DNA from: Jatrophihabitans endophyticus
Lineage (GTDB): Bacteria > Actinomycetota > Actinomycetes > Mycobacteriales > Jatrophihabitantaceae
Direction of reading: 5' to 3'
NCBI RefSeq assembly: GCF_900129455.1
Contig: NZ_FQVU01000006.1
Coordinates: 181,850-245,849, forward strand
DNA length: 64,000 bases
This document shows, piece after piece, positions 61,793 to 64,000 of this stretch. Numbering within the stretch: position 1 is the stretch's first letter; the number at the start of each line of letters is the position of its first letter. Both the position numbers and the translations under genes were made by a program. The notes under the pieces are model-generated. The model was not told the origin of the DNA. It did not search any database and worked only from the letters and a program-made list of their open reading frames with translations.

Positions 61793-63556
61793 GTGGCCGA
61801 CCTTGACTCAAGCCCCAAGTCCATCCAGTCGCTGTACGCCTGGTACTCGGAAGGGCAACTGTGGGTGAACAGGCGTTATCAGCGGAAATTAGTCTGGACG
61901 CTGGAGGAAAAGCAGAAGCTAACAGAGTCGGTTCTGAAGCGGTATCCTATCCCCGCCATCCTACTTGCTGAGCGCGAGCAGGGTGGGTACGAGGTCATCG
62001 ACGGACTGCAGCGCCTACACACGTTGATGTCGTTTATCGAAACGTCATTCCCGGGCAGCGATGGCCGCTACTTCAACGTTTCGGAATATCCGACGGCGAA
62101 CACGAGATCGGCGGAGGGTGTGTTCCATGTCGTCGGAACCGATGAGGATCGTCTTTCTCCGCGTGAAGTTGGCACCTATCTTGATTATTCGATGGCCATA
62201 TCTGTGATGCGAAATGCTACTGACGAGGAGATAGATGAAGTCTTCTCCAGGATCAATACCTATGGTCATCGCCTAAGCGATCAAGAACGTAGGCAGGCGG
62301 GCGTCCAAAATCAGTTTTCGCGATTGGTCAGAAGTCTCTCTAGTGATATACGGGGAGACGTATCCGACGACATCCTATCCCTAGTCGACATGCCGCAGGT
62401 AAGCATAGATCTGCCTATGACGCGCCATGGCTATTCGGTCGCGGCTGGAGAAGTCTTCTGGGTTAACGAGGGCATCCTCCGGTCGACGGATCTTCGGGAC
62501 TCTATGGACGAGCAGTGCATTGCGGATGTAGCGGCTTCGGTGATCACTGGAAGTCTCATTGCGCGGTCGAAAGACGCTTTGGACGAGGTTTACCGCGATG
62601 GGTCTGAAGCAGGCAGGGCGCTAGAATCGGCTCTAGCGGGGTACGGCAGCGACAAATTCACTGCCGAGTTTAAGTATATTGTCGACCAAGTCCGGCTGAT
62701 CTGTACCGAGAACGGCGTATCCATTAAACTTCGCAATCTACTCTTCGCTAGATCATCAACTAATCCTTATCCGGCAGTTTTTGCCGTGCTCGCCATCGCT
62801 TTGCATGAACTGTTTGTGCAAGACGGCTTGCAAATTGCTAATTTCTCCGCGGTAAGAGAATCCCTACGAAATCTTGACCGGCGAATTGATACGAGTAGAG
62901 GCTCGACTTCACCTCAAGAACGCCGGCAGAACATCAACACCATCAAGGGCCTTATTGCCCCTCACCTTGTCGACGCGCAAGCTCGAGAGCTTTACGACCG
63001 CCAGTCTACGGTGGATATTGACGACACTATTCGCAGGAGTGAGGTCGAAGCTCCACATTTTGAATTGAAGCAGGGATTGCTTCGGCTCGACGACACTCGC
63101 GGCATGGACACCGCAGTATTGCCCGCTATCATCGAAACTATCTGTGCGATTGCTAATAATGGAACTGGTCGTACGGGATGCCTAATATTAGGCGTTGCGG
63201 ACAAGCCTCAGGATGCCTCGCGGATTGAGCAATTGGACAAAATTACCCCCCGGATGGTCGGCCAGCGGGCCGTGGTCGGGGTTCGTCGCGAGGCGGTCAA
63301 ACTCGGCGAAACACCTGAGGCATACTTTCAGCGACTTCGCGACGCGATTGGAAATAGTCAATTGAGTGAGCCTCTTCGTTCGGCCGTACTCGCCGGCCTG
63401 TCATTTAATGACTATTTTGGTCTGGGCGTGATCCTGATCAACATCCCAGCGCAAGCGGAAGTTTCTAGCATCGGCGAGCGAGTGTACGTTCGAGCTGGCG
63501 ATCAGACCAAGGAAGTTGCCGGTATCGAGCTTATCAACGTGGCGCGGCGGTTCTGA
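61793..63556 (+). CDS. DUF262 domain fused to Schlafen AlbA_2-like domain, defence-like
   Basis: 587 residues. The N-terminal DUF262 (GmrS/ParB-like) region has YQRKLVW (29-35) and IDGLQR (69-74), matching RxYQRxxVW and [IV]DGxQR, and extends to about residue 390 with helices. The C-terminal ~170 residues from 416 (SEVEAPHFELK, then AIANNGTGRTGCLILGVAD at 452-470) resemble the AlbA_2 DNA-binding domain of Schlafen-like proteins. DUF262 proteins bind and hydrolyse nucleotides or cut DNA in GmrSD and other anti-phage systems. Codon use is strikingly AT-rich, with TTA leucine codons (e.g. 61889-61891), a sign of recent transfer. No partner gene is adjacent. Confidence 0.78.
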   Translation: MADLDSSPKSIQSLYAWYSEGQLWVNRRYQRKLVWTLEEKQKLTESVLKRYPIPAILLAEREQGGYEVIDGLQRLHTLMSFIETSFPGSDGRYFNVSEYPTANTRSAEGVFHVVGTDEDRLSPREVGTYLDYSMAISVMRNATDEEIDEVFSRINTYGHRLSDQERRQAGVQNQFSRLVRSLSSDIRGDVSDDILSLVDMPQVSIDLPMTRHGYSVAAGEVFWVNEGILRSTDLRDSMDEQCIADVAASVITGSLIARSKDALDEVYRDGSEAGRALESALAGYGSDKFTAEFKYIVDQVRLICTENGVSIKLRNLLFARSSTNPYPAVFAVLAIALHELFVQDGLQIANFSAVRESLRNLDRRIDTSRGSTSPQERRQNINTIKGLIAPHLVDAQARELYDRQSTVDIDDTIRRSEVEAPHFELKQGLLRLDDTRGMDTAVLPAIIETICAIANNGTGRTGCLILGVADKPQDASRIEQLDKITPRMVGQRAVVGVRREAVKLGETPEAYFQRLRDAIGNSQLSEPLRSAVLAGLSFNDYFGLGVILINIPAQAEVSSIGERVYVRAGDQTKEVAGIELINVARRF

Positions 63557-63683
63557 CGCAAACCTAGAGACGCTTTTCGATTCCCCTTGCGCCTAATCGG
63601 CGGTGTTGTTCGCGGTTGGCCCTATGCGGGCGCGGCTAGTTGATCTCCGTGGGCGCGCTGGCATGGGGCCAGCGCTCCGGCTG

Positions 63684-64000
63684 TCAGCCGGGGCGGGTGC
63701 GGGGGTTGGTGCGGGGTCGTTGCTTGGGGTCGAGCCAGGGTGGGGGGAGCCAGGCGGGTCGGCCGTCGGTCATGACGGATCGCCAGCCCTGTCGGGTGTG
63801 GGTGCGGTGGTGGTGGCCGCAGACGAGGGTGCCGTTGGCGATGGTGGTGGGGCCGCCTCGGGCGTGGTCGGTGATGTGGTGGGCTTGGGTCCAGGCCGGG
63901 GGGACGTCGCAGCCGGGGAAGGTGCAGCCGCCGTCGCGGGCGATCATCGCGAGCCGCTGGGTCTCGGTGAACAGCCGGCGGGTGTCGGTGTGAGTCAGGA
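63684..64000 (-). CDS. HNH endonuclease domain of a DUF222-type protein (C-terminal part)
   Basis: About 105 codons up to the window edge; the N-terminus lies outside. RRLFTETQRLAMIARDGGC and CTFPGCDVPPAWTQAHHITD then HARGGPTTIANGTLVCGHHH give the HNH metal and catalytic histidines and the CxxC-like zinc pair. This is the 13E12/DUF222 family, multi-copy in actinobacteria, of uncertain mobility. The tail is Pro/Arg-rich. Confidence 0.9.
   Translation of the reverse strand, partial: LTHTDTRRLFTETQRLAMIARDGGCTFPGCDVPPAWTQAHHITDHARGGPTTIANGTLVCGHHHRTHTRQGWRSVMTDGRPAWLPPPWLDPKQRPRTNPRTRPG

Noticed and set aside
63179..63192. Perfect palindrome GCCTAATATTAGGC
   Set aside because: It lies inside the AlbA_2-domain coding sequence at conserved codons (CLILGV); chance in AT-rich coding DNA is the simplest explanation.

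Overview
The window is chromosomal DNA from a high-GC Gram-positive bacterium of the Actinomycetota. The evidence is GC-saturated third codon positions, many GTG starts, a mycothiol deacetylase (MshB), WhiB, a DivIVA-like protein, an actinobacterial seven-iron ferredoxin, a GT4-type GlgA/GlgM with GlgC, and a DUF222/HNH protein at the right edge. Gene order from mshB to glgC (ferredoxin, dapD, dapE, LOG protein, DivIVA-like, tag, DUF3117, glgA, glgC) and from whiB to sahH (metallopeptidase-like, DUF3499, phosphomannomutase, SIS/TobH, manA, sahH) matches, from memory, the Rv1170-Rv1213 and Rv3260c-Rv3248c blocks of Mycobacterium tuberculosis. The genus cannot be fixed from the sequence; a soil actinobacterium outside the mycobacteria (Jatrophihabitans- or Frankia-like) is my guess.

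Layout. 1-4447: peptide-type ABC importer (end of a binding-protein gene, two permeases, two ATPases). 4483-10199: mycothiol deacetylase, acetyltransferase, ferredoxin and lysine/diaminopimelate genes. 10294-23557: two LOG proteins, split-barrel enzyme, DivIVA-like protein, DNA glycosylase, Tat-exported phospholipase C, two crotonases, aminopeptidase with peptidyl-tRNA hydrolase, a VapBC-type toxin-antitoxin pair with a palindromic operator, acyl-CoA dehydrogenase and the glycogen/maltosyl-phosphate genes. 23636-32086: small secreted protein, amino-acid ABC operon running into an FAD amine oxidase, a large FAD/Fe-S dehydrogenase and dapC. 32104-35449: ATP-grasp, alpha-E and transglutaminase operon. 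35536-38843: csbD with a SigB-type promoter, a second split-barrel enzyme, ALDH7 and a divergent LysR. 38990-48238: whiB, mannose-phosphate metabolism and a MerR-SahH reading frame. 48258-60970: membrane proteins, an EamA/MocR divergent pair whose start codons overlap inside a 31-bp inverted repeat, GAF-DHp protein, gamma-glutamyltransferase, an orphan lipoprotein and small enzymes. 60971-63683: an AT-richer segment with decayed sequence and a DUF262-AlbA_2 fusion gene that looks horizontally acquired and defence-like. 63684-64000: C-terminus of an HNH protein.

A recurring feature is the promoter layout: about twenty genes have a TANNNT or CANNNT hexamer exactly 6 (sometimes 7) bases before the start codon, implying leaderless transcripts. 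I used this to choose several starts. The most interesting items are the DUF262-AlbA_2 island gene, the in-frame MerR-SahH fusion with an internal ribosome site, the EamA/MocR operator covering both start codons, a CTG start in the amino-acid permease, and the 21-bp inverted repeat after dapE. No tRNA, rRNA, CRISPR array or complete insertion sequence was seen.
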